Origin: an uncultured Saprospiraceae bacterium
GTDB lineage: Bacteria; Bacteroidota; Bacteroidia; Chitinophagales; Saprospiraceae
DNA: 64,000 nt
Direction: 5' to 3'
NCBI GenBank assembly: GCA_937981555.1
Contig: CALJOK010000044.1
Coordinates: forward strand, 1 to 64,000
Position numbers and translations under genes: made by a program
Notes under the pieces: model-generated
Database searches by the model: none
The model's input: the letters and a program-made list of their open reading frames with translations, nothing else
What the model was told of the DNA's origin: nothing
In this document: positions 43,347 to 53,237 of the stretch, in pieces
Layout of the letters: each line of letters starts with the position of its first letter
Numbering within the stretch: the stretch's first letter is position 1

Positions 43347-44303
43347 CTAAAATTGATACTGAACTAAAGCCTCCCAAAACCTAGGAGCATTGTCTTCCTT
43401 TTTCAAATTAAAAGAAAACTTTAAATCCAATTTCTCTTTTAACTTAACTCCTACAAAACCAATCCAAACGGGATCAAATTGAGTTCGGTAAGTAGCACCT
43501 ATAGTACATTTTTTTCGAAAAGAAATATAGCTAGAAAAATCGTGTTGTTGGTTGTTACTCTTATAACTATAGTAGTAAGGATAAAAATAATTATATGCAA
43601 AATCGTCAATAACATCATGACTATAAAACCTCAGTAAAAAAGCAACACTCCAATTCAAGTTTTTAGAAAGTTGAAAAGTATTAGCAGCAGAAAGATTTAA
43701 AGTTCTTTTAGTATCAATTTTGTTTAAGTAATTACCATTCTCTTCATTAAAAATAGGAAACTCTTCTGGCATTAAGTTTTGAATACTTACACCTAACCTT
43801 AATTGCTTATGTTGAAATGCTAATCCAAAATCCACAGAAGGAAAACTATACCATTCGTTTCCTTCCAATGGTAAAAAAGAATATTGCTCAACCTTAATAT
43901 TAACTTGAGAAAATTGCATCCCTATTCTCAATTGAGTATTTTTTTTCCAACGAAATCCATAATTATATGCCAGTCCATAACGATGCATTTCACCATAACT
44001 TCTCACATTATATTCATAGTGTAATCCAATTGCGCTGTTGATTGTAGCAATAGGCTGTTCGTAGGACAGACTAGCAGAATTATTAACCTGTCGATTCCAA
44101 CCAAAATTTAATTGTTGTTTTTCCTCAATGCCCGCCATAGCAGGATTGAAGTTAAAAGGATTAAAAAAATGATAATTAGAAGGAGCAAAAGATTCAGATG
44201 AAGGAAGTCTATCGAAATTAATAGCAGGTAAAATAGATTGTGCAGTAAAACTGAGAGAATAACCTAAGGAAAAAAAGAGAATAAAGGGGAAATATTTTTT
44301 CAT
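43347..44303 (-). CDS. PorP/SprF-family outer-membrane protein, paralogue 2
   Basis: The 318-residue product has a signal peptide (MKKYFPFILFFSLGYSLSFTAQ) and the motif HFFNPFNFNPAMAGIEEKQQLNFGWNRQ. A barrel follows to FWEALVQYQF. The protein is closely similar to its neighbour over the whole length, so the pair arose by tandem duplication. The signal peptides and NPAMAGIE blocks are nearly identical, while the surface-exposed middle differs. This paralogue is the first gene of the pair. Divergent expression from the 278-bp gap shared with the propeller lipoprotein gene is expected. Confidence 0.88.
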   Translation of the reverse strand: MKKYFPFILFFSLGYSLSFTAQSILPAINFDRLPSSESFAPSNYHFFNPFNFNPAMAGIEEKQQLNFGWNRQVNNSASLSYEQPIATINSAIGLHYEYNVRSYGEMHRYGLAYNYGFRWKKNTQLRIGMQFSQVNIKVEQYSFLPLEGNEWYSFPSVDFGLAFQHKQLRLGVSIQNLMPEEFPIFNEENGNYLNKIDTKRTLNLSAANTFQLSKNLNWSVAFLLRFYSHDVIDDFAYNYFYPYYYSYKSNNQQHDFSSYISFRKKCTIGATYRTQFDPVWIGFVGVKLKEKLDLKFSFNLKKEDNAPRFWEALVQYQF

Positions 44304-44581
44304 AAGAAATTAATTTTCTTTACAATGTAAAATACATACTCAATAATAAAGACATTCGCCGAAGAAAAAAGGTTTGGTTGACTAGGTACAAAATTTCTTC
44401 ACAATCTAACAAAGACTCTTTCAACGAAAGTCGAAAATGTCAAATGTAGACTAAACCATAAACATAGGTTTTCCTAAAAAAATAAGAGGCTGTTATCTAG
44501 CTGTTAAAAATTGATAAAAGAATCTTCTCATTTATTACCTTGAAGAATTGAAATTAAACTCAGGTCTAAAATGTAAAAAAA

Positions 44582-45817
44582 ATGAAAGTAAACCAAAATA
44601 ATAACTACTCTATAATTCTTTGCTTGGCATTTCTGATGGCTACGTTCAGTTCTTGCTCCACTCAAAGTCAATCAACTCCAGATACGCCAAGTCCTTCTAC
44701 TCAAGACACACCCGCAATACAAGTAAGCACCAATATCACAGCCGTTGAAAATATCCCAACCAATGAAAATAAAGTTGACTCTTCCGTACTTTTAAATTTA
44801 CGATCTGGCATTCGAGCCATTTTAGAAGATAGCAAAGGCAATATTTGGTTTGGAAGTCACCAAGAAGGTGTTGCAATGTTTGATGGAAAAAAGCTAACCT
44901 ATTTTACCATGGAAGATGGATTAAGTGCCAGTCAAGTTAGATCCATCTACGAAGATTCAAATGGGATAGTATGGTTTGAATGTGGAAATGGCATTAGCAG
45001 TTATGATGGTAAAAAGATTATCACGCACAATGAAAAAAATTACGACTCTTTAAATAACTGGCAATCTGGTAAAGATGATATTTGGTTCAAAGGAGATGAA
45101 AGCATTGGATACAATGGAAATGAGACTCAACATGGCGTCTACCGATACGATGGTAAACAACTGAACTATCATGCATTTACAATCACTTCAAAAAAAGCAG
45201 ATCAATTTTCCCGTTCCATTTCCACTCCCTTCATCAAAGGCAAAAATGGAATGGTCTGGTTTGGAACCTATGGAGCTGTAATTGGATATGATGGCACCTC
45301 GCTGCCTTTAGTTCTCCAGCTGAACAAAATAGAGCATCATAATTTCACTATTCTCAATGACCAAAATCTTGGGTATGATCCAGGTTTTCTCCACGTTCGC
45401 AGTATCTTTGAAGATCGCAAAGGAAATCTTTGGATAGGAAATAACGGAATTGGCGTCTTGAGGTATGATGGAAATACCACTATTAATTTTTCAGAAAAAA
45501 AAGGATTAATCTCTGAAAATAGTTTACGTAGTGGTGGCTTCAGTTCTCCACCAGGAAGTCTCGAACATGTATTTTCAATTGGAGAAGATCCTGAAGGCAA
45601 TATGTGGTTTGGCGATCGAGATACCGGAGCTTGGAAATATGATGGAAAAACTATGAAAAATTATACCAAAAAAGACGGACTTACTTGCTCTCATATTTGG
45701 CAAATTTACAATGCTAAAAATGGGGAATTATGGTTTGCCATGAATGACGGAAATGTATTGAAATTTAATCCAACTGCTGAGCAGGAAGGAAGGAAATCAT
45801 TTGAAAGAATATTTTAG
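44582..45817 (+). CDS. Lipoprotein with regulator-propeller (Reg_prop) repeats
   Basis: The 411-residue product has a lipoprotein signal with Cys25 (MATFSSCSTQ). A Ser/Thr/Pro linker and repeated Reg_prop units follow: ILEDSKGNIWFGSHQEGVAMFDGKKL, SIYEDSNGIVWFECGNGISSYDGKK, IFEDRKGNLWIGNNGIGVLRYDG, SIGEDPEGNMWFGDRDTGAWKYDGK, and IYNAKNGELWFAMNDG. In hybrid two-component systems this propeller is the periplasmic sensor of a histidine kinase, binding glycans. Here no transmembrane or kinase domain follows and the protein is membrane-anchored by lipid. It may be a stand-alone ligand-binding protein. No kinase gene is adjacent. An NTF2-like gene follows 78 bp later. Confidence 0.82.
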   Translation: MKVNQNNNYSIILCLAFLMATFSSCSTQSQSTPDTPSPSTQDTPAIQVSTNITAVENIPTNENKVDSSVLLNLRSGIRAILEDSKGNIWFGSHQEGVAMFDGKKLTYFTMEDGLSASQVRSIYEDSNGIVWFECGNGISSYDGKKIITHNEKNYDSLNNWQSGKDDIWFKGDESIGYNGNETQHGVYRYDGKQLNYHAFTITSKKADQFSRSISTPFIKGKNGMVWFGTYGAVIGYDGTSLPLVLQLNKIEHHNFTILNDQNLGYDPGFLHVRSIFEDRKGNLWIGNNGIGVLRYDGNTTINFSEKKGLISENSLRSGGFSSPPGSLEHVFSIGEDPEGNMWFGDRDTGAWKYDGKTMKNYTKKDGLTCSHIWQIYNAKNGELWFAMNDGNVLKFNPTAEQEGRKSFERIF

Positions 45818-45895
45818 AAAAAAGGAACAATAAGATTTACAATCATTCTAATTTTTATCATCACATCAAATTTCAGTTTTAGTCAATTACCCATT

Positions 45896-46252
45896 ATGAA
45901 TAAAATAACATCATCAGCAGAAAAAATCGTCCAAAAAAATCTTGACGCCTACAACTCTCTCGACATCGAAACATTTATGTCTTGCTTTCACAACGAGATC
46001 AAAATGTATAATTATGGAATTGAAAAACCAAGTGCGCAAGGTTTAGAAGAAGTTCGAAAAATTTATCACAATCTTTTTGAGCAATCACCAAAGTTGCATT
46101 CAACTATCATCAAGCGAATCGTTTTTGAAAATAAAATCATCGATCACGAATCTATCACTGGAAGATTAGGAAATGAAAATCCAATCGAAATGGTTTTAAT
46201 TTATGAAGTGGAAGAAGAAAAAATAATTAAGATCACCGCCATAAAAAAATAA
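45896..46252 (+). CDS. NTF2-fold/SnoaL-like protein
   Basis: The 118-residue cytoplasmic protein has the small SnoaL-like pattern: EKIVQKNLDAYNSLDIETFMSCFHNEIKMYNYG, then KIYHNLFEQSPKLHSTIIKRIVFENKIIDHESITGR, ending VLIYEVEEEKIIKITAIKK. The fold binds or isomerises small molecules; the role is unknown. It is the third NTF2-fold sequence in the window, with 39656-40591 and the remnant at 34316. The sequence just before its start resembles part of a signal-peptide coding region (TIILIFIITSNFSFSQLPIM-like, in another arrangement), but I keep the ATG at 45896. Confidence 0.78.
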   Translation: MNKITSSAEKIVQKNLDAYNSLDIETFMSCFHNEIKMYNYGIEKPSAQGLEEVRKIYHNLFEQSPKLHSTIIKRIVFENKIIDHESITGRLGNENPIEMVLIYEVEEEKIIKITAIKK

Positions 46253-46999
46253 ATACTTTCCGTTCCTTTTCCATTTGCTACCACTTTCTTTTTTTATCAA
46301 AAGAATTCACTACTATTTTTTTTTATCAAAAGTAAAAACCTTATATTAGTAATTCAAACATCTTATCAAAACGAACCAACCATTTTCACACGGGATTTTT
46401 GTAAACAAATTCAAACTAAAACCATGAATGTTTTACATCCCGTAAAGTCATCCCCCTTTTCTTTAATTAGTTATCATTTACGTTTCAATCATCAATTAAT
46501 AACAATGTATACACGTGTGTTACATTCGTTAAAAAAAATTCCTCTTACTCAACTAAGAAATTTGTAACTTGCAATGGAAAGTATTCACTTTTCAATCCTT
46601 AATTTAGGCTATCCCAAATAGTAATTCATTTGGAATAATTCGCTAGTTACATTTCCAAAAACCCCGTAATCATTTTTTGAATCTCAACTATTAATGCTAG
46701 AGCACTAATTTTGACGAATTGTTTTTGGTCTATTTTTCCAAAAACTCATTTGTCAGAATTCTTAATTTAATAATGACTTAGCATTTTACCGAACTAAAAT
46801 ACGACGTATTTGGCAGGTAACTTTTGTGCGCATTCTTCTAAACAAAGTTGAATTCGTCACTCCTATAAACTATTAATAATCAATCATTTATATCAAAGAC
46901 CAATTGTTATTTTAATTTTTCATCAATTAAGTCAAAGCATAAGAACCCAATTTTTTACACCCTATTTAATTTTCTAAAATCCAAAAACACGAAACAGTC
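46253..46999. other. 747-bp intergenic region before the glycosidase-like gene
   Basis: The gap is AT-rich. TTTTTTTATCAAAAG occurs twice about 30 bp apart (near 46290 and 46320). A 47-residue frame (46424-46567) has no recognisable features. The length suggests a long regulated leader or upstream control region for the large secreted protein gene at 47000, but I see no defensible -33/-7 pair (TAACTTTTG near 46817 is one base off). Confidence 0.5.
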
Positions 47000-49900
47000 A
47001 TGCAAACTAATGATCCAAATTACTACAAAATTCTACTTTTACTTTTGTTCTTTTTGTCAGGACATAACAATGCTTTTACACAAACGCCATCCTATACTGC
47101 CAACGATCAAGTAACTCCTTATAATGGTCCATTCCAATTTGGAACTAACATGGGTTATTATCCAGGATGGACTGATGGTCAACTAGGTGATCTAGCCATA
47201 GGCAATGGAACTTTAAACATTCCAGGTATTGGAGCAACTGCGCTGCGACCAGGATTGTTTGAACATTATTTAGAACAGTATGGTTACGATATCAATCTTC
47301 CATGGTTCGAACATTTCGATAGTTTGGGTTTGGTAGACAACACTATGTTTGTCGGAGATCCTTCGGAAGATCATCGCGATCCCACCAATTATTGCCCTTC
47401 CAAACCTTGGTTAAAAAACATGGGTTTTAAAAACATGTACGAACCCATTTGGGATAATGGTGCCAACGGCACACCTGTCAACGATGAAAATTACTATGCT
47501 CTTTTTATGTACAAGATGGTTACGATGTACACTCCTTATGTTAAGTTTTGGGAAATTACTAACGAACCAGATTTAGACTTTTCAGATCAAGGAATGGGTT
47601 GGCGAGAGCCAGGCGATCCAGTTGGAAGTTGGTGGGACAACAATCCTGAGCCATGTGATTGTCAACTTGCTGCTCCCATTTTTCATTATAATCGAATGCT
47701 TCGCATCAGTTATGAAATCATCAAAAGTATTGACCCTGATGATTATGTGACAGTTGGTGGTTTAGGTTTTCCAAGTTTCCTAGATGCAATTATGAGAAAT
47801 ACGGACAACCCAGTAGACGGAAGTGTGACGAGTGAATATCCATTAAAAGGAGGTGCTTATTTTGATGTTTTGAGTTTTCACTCCTATCCACACATCAATG
47901 GAAGTTTACGAATTTGGGATCCGATCAATGGGACCACAGGATATAAACGACATTCTGATGCTGCTATCGAAGGAATCACCGAAGACCTTAATGAGTTCAA
48001 ATTAGTCATGGCAAATTATGGTTACGATGGTGATACTTATCCTAAAAAATTAGCCATCATGACGGAGTCAAGTATTCCTCGAAAAAAATTAGGAGACTAT
48101 ATTGGCTCGGAGGAAGCTGCGCGGAATTATGCCATCAAGTTACCTATCGAGTTACAAAAAGAAGGCGTCCTTAATTTTCATTATTATGATTTAGGAGAAA
48201 AAGAAACTTTCACCAATGCGCTCTATCCTTTTCAAATGACAGGTTTTTATGAAAAACTAGAAGGAACTGCGGTCGGAGATATTCAGCGAACAAATAGTGG
48301 CATTGCTTATAAAACAGTTTCTAATTTACTTTTTGAAAAAACTTACGATCCTACTAAAACGGCAGAAATGCAATTACCTGCTAATATTGATGGTGGTGCA
48401 TTTCAAGCTGCAAATGGACAATACACATATGTGCTTTGGGCTATTTGCGAAACAGATGATACTGAAACAAGTGCTGCATCTTATTCATTTCCAGCCAATT
48501 TTAATCTGACAAATTTAAAAATACATAATTGGGATTTTTCATTGACCGACCTGCAAACAATTTCAGGATTTATAAATATTCCATTAACTGGTTCACCTCA
48601 ATTTTTTACACCAACTAATCAACAAATAAGCTTTAATTGTCCTTCAGATATTAATTTGACTTTACCTTATACGTCGACTGGGCAAGTAATTACTTGGGAC
48701 CCAATTTCTGCAACCTCACTTTGCTCCATCGGAACTGCCAATGTTCAACAAACTGGTGGTCTAATTAGCGGTAGTTTTTTCCCAACCGGAACTAGCACGA
48801 TTACTTATTTGATTTCTGATGATTGTGGAAATACCGAAGCTTGTAATTTTAATGTCGTGCTCGAACTTGATGCACCTCCTGTAGTCGATTGTCCTTCCAA
48901 TACTCATCTTGTAACTATTACGATCATTGGAAATGGCTCTGTTGATATTGAATTTATTGATCCAAGTGGAGTGACGGAAACGTGTACAGAGGGAACATGT
49001 TCTTACTGCGTCAATACTAACACCCTCATAAAACTAGTAGGTATTCCAGAAGCCGGTGAGACCTTTCTTGGATGGAGCGGCGGCGGTTGTACAGGCAATG
49101 ATGTTTGTTGGAAAGGTATCAGTTGGGAAACCGATATCACCGCTACCTTTTCTGAAAACACTTCTAATCCAATCGAACTTTCTACCACTTCAACAGACGT
49201 TACTTGCAATGGCGAAAACGATGGATCTGCGCAAGTAATTGCCACAGGTGGAACGCCTAATTATTCTTACAGTTGGAGCAATGGACAATCCACCTCACAA
49301 CTTAATGATGCTTCCGCAGGAAATTATGTCGTGACAGTAACTGATGTTTTAGGAATGACTGCAACAACTTCTGTTCAAATTAATCAACCTACTACTCCCC
49401 TATTTGGATTTATTTCAAATCAAACTAATCCTAGTTGCTTAGGAGGTAATGGTGGATCAACAGAGATTAATGTATCGGGAGGAACTTCGCCTTATCAATA
49501 TTCTTGGTCCAACAATAGTACAGACTCTATTGCAAGTAATTTATCTTCAGGTACTTACACCGTAACTATTACAGATATCAATGGCTGCACTACTACTTCT
49601 TCTTCAACTATTCTAGATGGTATTTCGCCTGCCCCAAATTCTGATTTTTCAAAAACCATCAATGGAGTTAGTGTCGACTTCGAAGATTTTTCTACAGGAA
49701 ATCCGACTAACTGGATGTGGGATTTTGGAGATGGAAATACAAGTACATCTAATTCTCTGACGCACACTTACGCTGCAGTTGGAAACTACTTAGCTTGCTT
49801 AACGGTCAACAATGATTGTGGCTTGAGTACTTCTTGCCAAAATATTTCCCTCGGTCAAACGGATAATATTTTAATCAACCTTGAATCGGTAAATGGGAAT

Positions 49901-51550
49901 ACAGGTACGGTGGTACAAGTACCAGTTCGAGTTGAAAAATTTAATAATGTTGTTTCTTTTCAACATTCATTTAAAATTCCAGATACGACGAAGGCTGTAT
50001 TTGTGGGCACCAGTAATTTTATTTCAAATCAGTTAGGTAATCTTGCTACCATCAATGTTACTGCTGAAAATATAAATACTATTTGGTTATCTGCAAGTAG
50101 TTCTTCTGCTAGTTTGATCGACGGAACAATCTTATATTATTTAGATGTTTTAGTAAAAGGTTTACCAGGCGATTGCGTCGAAATTGAATTAGACAATCAA
50201 GCCTTGCCAACTGAATTTGTTATTATGGAAAACGGAAACATTGTACAAGTTGGCTATGATTTTATTGCAGCAGAAATTTGTTCCACCCCTGGAGTAATCA
50301 TTTCTGGAAATGTTCAAACCGAATTTGGAACACCAATTCATGATGTAGAAATTTTTAATACTAATAGTATTAATTTACTTGCAGCTTCTACCAACATCAA
50401 TGGAAATTACGAAACTACTCCATTCCCAATGGGGAGTTCTGTGACTATTGAGCCGCACAAAGATGTTAATTATGTCAATGGAGTTACCTCGTTTGACTTA
50501 GCGACTATCCAACAACATATCGTTGGAAACGAAATTTTAGATTCTCCTTACAAACTCATTGCTGCTGATGTTGACCATTCCAATAGTATCTCATCTTTTG
50601 ATTTATTCTTAGCTCAACAAGTCATTGTTGGTAATGTAGATACTTTTCCAAATAATGAATCTTGGAGATTTGTTCCTGCTGATTTTGTTTTCCCTACCCC
50701 AACCAATCCATTGGGAAGTGCATTTCCAGAAGCCATTGAATTGACTAATATTAATTCCAATATTGCTGATCAAGATTTTATTGCGATCAAAGTTGGAGAT
50801 GTCAATGGTACTGCTCTTCCTAATTTCACAGGAGGTGGTACATCAGGAGTGACTCGGAGTTCAGAAGGTAATTTTGAGTTATTTTTACAAAAAGAAAAAA
50901 CGGGTAAGAACGAATTCTACATAGAATTTATGGCTAAAGATTTTAAGCAAATGAGTGCATTCCAGTTTGATCTATTATTTGAAAAAGATAAAATGCAATT
51001 GACTGAGGTAAAAGAAAATCAATTAAAAATAAAACACGGGAATAGATTGTTACATGAGGGTGTTCTTACGCTTGTTTGGTTTGGTTCAACAAGTGAAGGA
51101 AAAACGTTAAACGATAACTCTAGTTTGTTTAGAATTTATTTTACTGGAAAAATAGAAGATATTTCTCTCGTCGATGATATTCAATTAGTAGAAAGAATTA
51201 CGCCTAGTGTGGCATATTCACATTTAGGGATTCCTCAAAACTTAACCTTTTCTATTTTAGAAAAAACTGAACTAGAAAACTTAAATCAATCTATTTTAGT
51301 TTTTCAAAATCAGCCAAATCCCTTTTCCAAAAATACTCGCATTTCGTTTGAAATGATGATAGAGGAAAATGTTCAAGTAGAGGTGGTTGATCAAAATGGA
51401 AAAGTATTTTTTGAGTTGGAAGAAATCTTCTCAAAAGGAATTCATCATTTAGATTTTGATGGGAATGATTTTTCTAATGCAGGAGTTTACTATTATACTT
51501 TTACGACTTCGACAGATCGAATAATTAAAAAAATGATTGTCCATCGATAG
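47000..51550 (+). CDS. T9SS-secreted modular protein: glycosidase-like, HYR, InlB-like, SprB, PKD, cohesin-like and dockerin-like domains
   Basis: The 1516-residue product has an N-terminal signal (YYKILLLLLFFLSGHNNAFTQ). Residues about 40-480 look like a TIM-barrel glycosidase: FWEITNEPDLDF with candidate acid/base Glu189, and LAIMTESSIPRKK with candidate nucleophile Glu356. Then come an HYR domain (about 545-625, FNCPSDINLTLPYTSTG), an InlB/Listeria-like repeat with GWSGGGC (about 635-720), two SprB repeats (about 726-870, VTCNGENDGSAQVIATGGTP) and a PKD domain (about 880-950, WMWDFGDGNTS). A cohesin-like domain (about 955-1090), a two-repeat dockerin-like segment (DVNYVNGVTSFDLATIQQHIVG, ADVDHSNSISSFDLFLAQQVIVG), a second cohesin-like domain (about 1290-1400) and a type A sorting tail follow. 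Carbohydrate degradation or binding at the surface is inferred; the glycosidase family is not certain. Confidence 0.82.
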   Translation: MQTNDPNYYKILLLLLFFLSGHNNAFTQTPSYTANDQVTPYNGPFQFGTNMGYYPGWTDGQLGDLAIGNGTLNIPGIGATALRPGLFEHYLEQYGYDINLPWFEHFDSLGLVDNTMFVGDPSEDHRDPTNYCPSKPWLKNMGFKNMYEPIWDNGANGTPVNDENYYALFMYKMVTMYTPYVKFWEITNEPDLDFSDQGMGWREPGDPVGSWWDNNPEPCDCQLAAPIFHYNRMLRISYEIIKSIDPDDYVTVGGLGFPSFLDAIMRNTDNPVDGSVTSEYPLKGGAYFDVLSFHSYPHINGSLRIWDPINGTTGYKRHSDAAIEGITEDLNEFKLVMANYGYDGDTYPKKLAIMTESSIPRKKLGDYIGSEEAARNYAIKLPIELQKEGVLNFHYYDLGEKETFTNALYPFQMTGFYEKLEGTAVGDIQRTNSGIAYKTVSNLLFEKTYDPTKTAEMQLPANIDGGAFQAANGQYTYVLWAICETDDTETSAASYSFPANFNLTNLKIHNWDFSLTDLQTISGFINIPLTGSPQFFTPTNQQISFNCPSDINLTLPYTSTGQVITWDPISATSLCSIGTANVQQTGGLISGSFFPTGTSTITYLISDDCGNTEACNFNVVLELDAPPVVDCPSNTHLVTITIIGNGSVDIEFIDPSGVTETCTEGTCSYCVNTNTLIKLVGIPEAGETFLGWSGGGCTGNDVCWKGISWETDITATFSENTSNPIELSTTSTDVTCNGENDGSAQVIATGGTPNYSYSWSNGQSTSQLNDASAGNYVVTVTDVLGMTATTSVQINQPTTPLFGFISNQTNPSCLGGNGGSTEINVSGGTSPYQYSWSNNSTDSIASNLSSGTYTVTITDINGCTTTSSSTILDGISPAPNSDFSKTINGVSVDFEDFSTGNPTNWMWDFGDGNTSTSNSLTHTYAAVGNYLACLTVNNDCGLSTSCQNISLGQTDNILINLESVNGNTGTVVQVPVRVEKFNNVVSFQHSFKIPDTTKAVFVGTSNFISNQLGNLATINVTAENINTIWLSASSSSASLIDGTILYYLDVLVKGLPGDCVEIELDNQALPTEFVIMENGNIVQVGYDFIAAEICSTPGVIISGNVQTEFGTPIHDVEIFNTNSINLLAASTNINGNYETTPFPMGSSVTIEPHKDVNYVNGVTSFDLATIQQHIVGNEILDSPYKLIAADVDHSNSISSFDLFLAQQVIVGNVDTFPNNESWRFVPADFVFPTPTNPLGSAFPEAIELTNINSNIADQDFIAIKVGDVNGTALPNFTGGGTSGVTRSSEGNFELFLQKEKTGKNEFYIEFMAKDFKQMSAFQFDLLFEKDKMQLTEVKENQLKIKHGNRLLHEGVLTLVWFGSTSEGKTLNDNSSLFRIYFTGKIEDISLVDDIQLVERITPSVAYSHLGIPQNLTFSILEKTELENLNQSILVFQNQPNPFSKNTRISFEMMIEENVQVEVVDQNGKVFFELEEIFSKGIHHLDFDGNDFSNAGVYYYTFTTSTDRIIKKMIVHR

Positions 51551-52261
51551 AAACTAATTATGAAAATATAATTTTAGAGGATAGGAAAGATGATTTCTTA
51601 TTCTCTCTTTTTTAATACATAACAACACATTTACAAAAATAAGAAAGTCGCAATTTCAGGTTATGAAATGCGACTTTCTTTGTAGTGATTTTTTTACTTT
51701 ATTTCTCTTAGCGTTCTTTAGCCTATCATACTTTGCCAACGAACTCAAAAAAGCCCTTTTAATTATTACTAAATTCTTCTCGTTTGTTCTAAGTAAAATT
51801 CTTTACTAAGTTTTAAAATAAAAATTTCATCTACGGTTTAAATGATCTGCTAAAAAACATTCCTAATCACCAAGATTAATCTTTGGCGTGTGTTAGTATG
51901 GTAAATAAGGAATAAAGCTTTTTTTTCATTTTGGATTCTAAAGGGCAGGAAAAAAATAGGACAGTAAAATTTATACAAATAATACTGTCCTGAGTAAACT
52001 CTCTCTATCAAATTTTTAAAAAACTAAAAGGCATGACACCATTTATACCTACTATATATGAAATTTGATGCCAAATTTATAAGGTGCTGATAATCAAAGT
52101 TTTAAGGAAAATTACCATTTCACTTTGTTCCCAATATGGGAACATATGCCCCCTGATGGGAATAATGTTTTTATTATTTCTTCTTTTGGATAGGTATCAT
52201 TTTTCAGTACTTTTGGCTTTTGTTTTTAAAACAAAAATTAAAGATTGGTAAAATTATAAAT
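51551..52261. other. 711-bp intergenic region
   Basis: The gap holds a terminator for the upstream gene (51641-51682) and a small hairpin (AGGACAGTA at 51958-51966, complement at 51983-51991). About 180 bp before the next ORF start, CCCAATATGGGAACATATGCCCCCTGATGGGAA contains a partial CCC/GGG palindrome. No gene is evident. Confidence 0.55.
51641..51682 (+). terminator. Terminator of the glycosidase-like gene
   Basis: AAGAAAGTCGCAATTTCA (51641-51658) and TGAAATGCGACTTTCTT (51664-51680) pair with one bulged base. It lies about 90 bp after the stop codon. Confidence 0.8.
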
Positions 52262-53056
52262 ATGTCAGATCAAAATTTAGATGAGCTTATTGAAAGTAAT
52301 CCTACCCCATACGAATTTAAGTTTCAACAATATTTACACCATGGATTTGAAACTTGTAATAAATTTGCAATTGGATTTATTCTGTTTTTTTTACTGTTCA
52401 TGTTGATTACGGGAACGGTTGATTTACTATCAGGGTTAGGTGATATAATTAATCGGATTTTTGTAACTCCGGTATTGGGTGTTGGGGTCTATTTTGTTGC
52501 TAGAAATATTAGCAGAGGTAATGAGTTTAATTTTGATCAATTCTGGAAAGGGTTCCAATTTCTTTCTCCATTAATTTTGATGGCTTTAATTGAGACAGCA
52601 ATTTTTCTTTTATTGATCTCTCCAATATTAATGTCTGGCGATATTAATTTGTATTTAGAATGGTACGAGGAATGGCAAAAAACGCCCTTGACAATAGATA
52701 GTTTTCCTGGCTTCCAGACTTGGTATTTATTTTTATTGTTGCCGATTGTTTATTTATCCATTGTTTGGATTTATGCTCCATTGTTAATTATCTTTTATGA
52801 TTTGCCAGCTTGGGATGCAATGGAGACTAGTCGAAAAATTATTTCTAAACAATGGAGAACTTTTGCTTGGTTTTACTTTTTAGTGAGCATTATTTCAGTT
52901 TCAGGAATTCTGTTTTTCAGTATTGGAATTTTATATACCCTTCCATTAGCAGCATGTATTCTTTATGCTTCTTTTGAAGACATATTAGATTTTTATGTAA
53001 AAAAAGAGGCCGACAACGACGATATGATGGATCCTTTAAAGGATGCGTTTAGGTAA
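52262..53056 (+). CDS. Polytopic inner-membrane protein of unknown function
   Basis: I use the ATG at 52262 (MSDQNLDELIESNP) rather than an in-frame TTG 14 codons earlier. The 264-residue product has about six hydrophobic segments: KFAIGFILFFLLFMLITGTVDLL, FVTPVLGVGVYFVARNI, LILMALIETAIFLLLISPILM, WYLFLLLPIVYLSIVWIYAPLLIIFY, FAWFYFLVSIISVSGILFFSIGIL, TLPLAACILYASFE. The layout, with an acidic soluble start and KKEADNDDMMDPL at the end, matches the family of small integral membrane proteins with a glycerophosphodiester-phosphodiesterase-membrane-like or DUF975-like architecture. The specific function is unknown. A terminator shared with the convergent adhesin gene follows. Confidence 0.72.
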   Translation: MSDQNLDELIESNPTPYEFKFQQYLHHGFETCNKFAIGFILFFLLFMLITGTVDLLSGLGDIINRIFVTPVLGVGVYFVARNISRGNEFNFDQFWKGFQFLSPLILMALIETAIFLLLISPILMSGDINLYLEWYEEWQKTPLTIDSFPGFQTWYLFLLLPIVYLSIVWIYAPLLIIFYDLPAWDAMETSRKIISKQWRTFAWFYFLVSIISVSGILFFSIGILYTLPLAACILYASFEDILDFYVKKEADNDDMMDPLKDAFR

Positions 53057-53237
53057 AGTGAACTGAGTTAAAATGTAATAAGGTTGTGTCTTTTATATTT
53101 TAATTGAAGAAGAGGATTTTTATGACGTTGACTTTTTATGTTTCTTAGATTCTAAATATTGCTATAGTTTAATAATTAATGAAGGTTATTTCTTAACACC
53201 TTTTAAAATTGTTTTGAGGAATAGTTCTTTTCAAAAA

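Noticed and set aside
46424-46567. 47-residue frame in the long gap before the glycosidase-like gene
   Set aside because: The predicted peptide has no signal peptide, domain or conserved feature, and a frame of this length is expected by chance in 750 bp.
51958-51991. AGGACAGTA...TACTGTCCT hairpin as a terminator or operator
   Set aside because: The stem is only 9 bp with a 16-base loop and is not close to a gene end, so no role can be assigned.
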